A stretch of DNA of 64,000 nt, taken from positions 620,001 to 684,000 of the forward strand of contig CAVPDQ010000009.1 in assembly GCA_963702685.1 (NCBI GenBank), read 5' to 3'. This document shows, one piece after another, positions 63,730 through 64,000 of this stretch; position 1 is the stretch's first letter, and the number at the start of each line of letters is the position of its first letter. The notes under the pieces are model-generated. The model did no database searches. It was not told where the DNA came from and saw nothing but the letters and a program-made list of their open reading frames with translations. Both the position numbers and the translations under genes were made by a program. Origin of the DNA: AP-15 sp963702685. GTDB taxonomy: Bacteria > Pseudomonadota > Alphaproteobacteria > ATCC43930 > CGMCC-115725.

Positions 63730-64000
63730 ACCGGGTTTTCCAGCGCCGACAAGGCCGGGCTCGACGCAAACATCCAGCCGCTGAACTGCCGCACCGGACC
63801 CTCGCCCGGCCGCGTCTCGTCGATTTCGAGAAAGGCGGCACTCTCCGGCCGATCCTCGGGCGGGTTCTTTTCGCAATCGCGGACCAGGATCGAAAGATTG
63901 CCGAACTGGACCTTTTTGCCGACCGGCGCATCGAATTCGGAAACCCGCGCGGTAATCTTGTCGAGCCCTTGCAACACCGCCACCGGCTCGGAGATCGTGT
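63606..64000 (-). CDS. DUF2155-family protein (N-terminus beyond the window)
   Basis: The visible 130 or so residues include the family core VAVLQGLDKITARVSEFDAPVGKKVQFGNL, ENPVYDVIVLDC and a Pro/Ala-rich tail. The frame stays open to the window edge, where an exported N-terminus is expected, so the gene is cut. DUF2155 genes often neighbour accC-aat in alphaproteobacteria. It overlaps the aat 3' end by 124 bases on the other strand. Confidence 0.85.
   Translation of the reverse strand, partial: TISEPVAVLQGLDKITARVSEFDAPVGKKVQFGNLSILVRDCEKNPPEDRPESAAFLEIDETRPGEGPVRQFSGWMFASSPALSALENPVYDVIVLDCKGASGSSASAPAPVPPAPPAAPPAIVRGNVAR

Overview
The window is 64 kb of GC-rich DNA that reads as chromosomal sequence of an alphaproteobacterium. 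Supporting signs are the accC-aat-DUF2155 neighbourhood, the glmU-glmS pair, BluB, an Rrf2/NsrR regulator, tripartite TctCBA uptake and dispersed palindromic repeats ending in CCCCGC/GCGGGG hairpins. Rhodospirillales- or Hyphomicrobiales-like is my inference. No prophage, insertion sequence, CRISPR array or rRNA is visible. There are two tRNAs, Glu(TTC) and Gly(GCC).

Layout. 0-4.2 kb: FAD dehydrogenase, a VapBC toxin-antitoxin pair with its own promoter, and a Baeyer-Villiger-like monooxygenase. 4.5-8.8 kb: an EmrB-type exporter and an arsenic block (Acr3, ArsM, ArsR). 9-13.3 kb: a membrane adenylate/guanylate cyclase, a di-haem peroxidase-like protein and an SDR lacking the usual catalytic Ser/Tyr. 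13.4-17.1 kb: a five-gene unit (CuA subunit, haem-copper subunit I, SenC/Sco, membrane protein, NsrR) preceded by a recognisable NsrR operator. I read this as an sNOR-type nitric oxide reductase under NO control. 17-21 kb: glmS, glmU, gph. 21-24.8 kb: an RTX protein, a TVP38-family membrane protein and an F420-type LLM oxidoreductase. 24.8-26.6 kb: a His-rich Ni/Co exporter translationally coupled to an XRE regulator with a His-rich tail. 26.6-32.7 kb: cytochrome b561, LLM enzyme, haloacid dehalogenase, DUF72, BluB, tRNA-Glu and a Tat-exported Hint protein with 11 five-residue repeats. 32.7-41.9 kb: MATE pump with an attenuator-like leader, methyltransferase, a catabolic set (class II aldolase, Ldh-type dehydrogenase, amidohydrolase), a cyclase, and ArsR/SRPBCC genes. 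41.9-48.5 kb: two LLM enzymes, a BVMO, a glutamine amidotransferase and an enolase-superfamily enzyme. 48.5-57 kb: exported MsrA, cupin, a minisatellite, a Fic remnant, TerC-family protein, and a TctDE-TctCBA unit. 57-64 kb: housekeeping genes (tRNA-Gly, ProX, CnoX-like thioredoxin, LON-domain protein, UPF0434, DUF971, UbiH, AccC, Aat, DUF2155).

A caution runs through the annotation. At least eleven breaks of reading frame, in eight genes, are each repaired by removing one base from a run of 2-4 identical bases, and all are in the same direction (+1). This looks more like residual homopolymer overcalling than gene decay. It also creates one false 1012-residue fusion. Separately, short (13-19 bp) tandem duplications are unusually common, often placed on start or stop codons.
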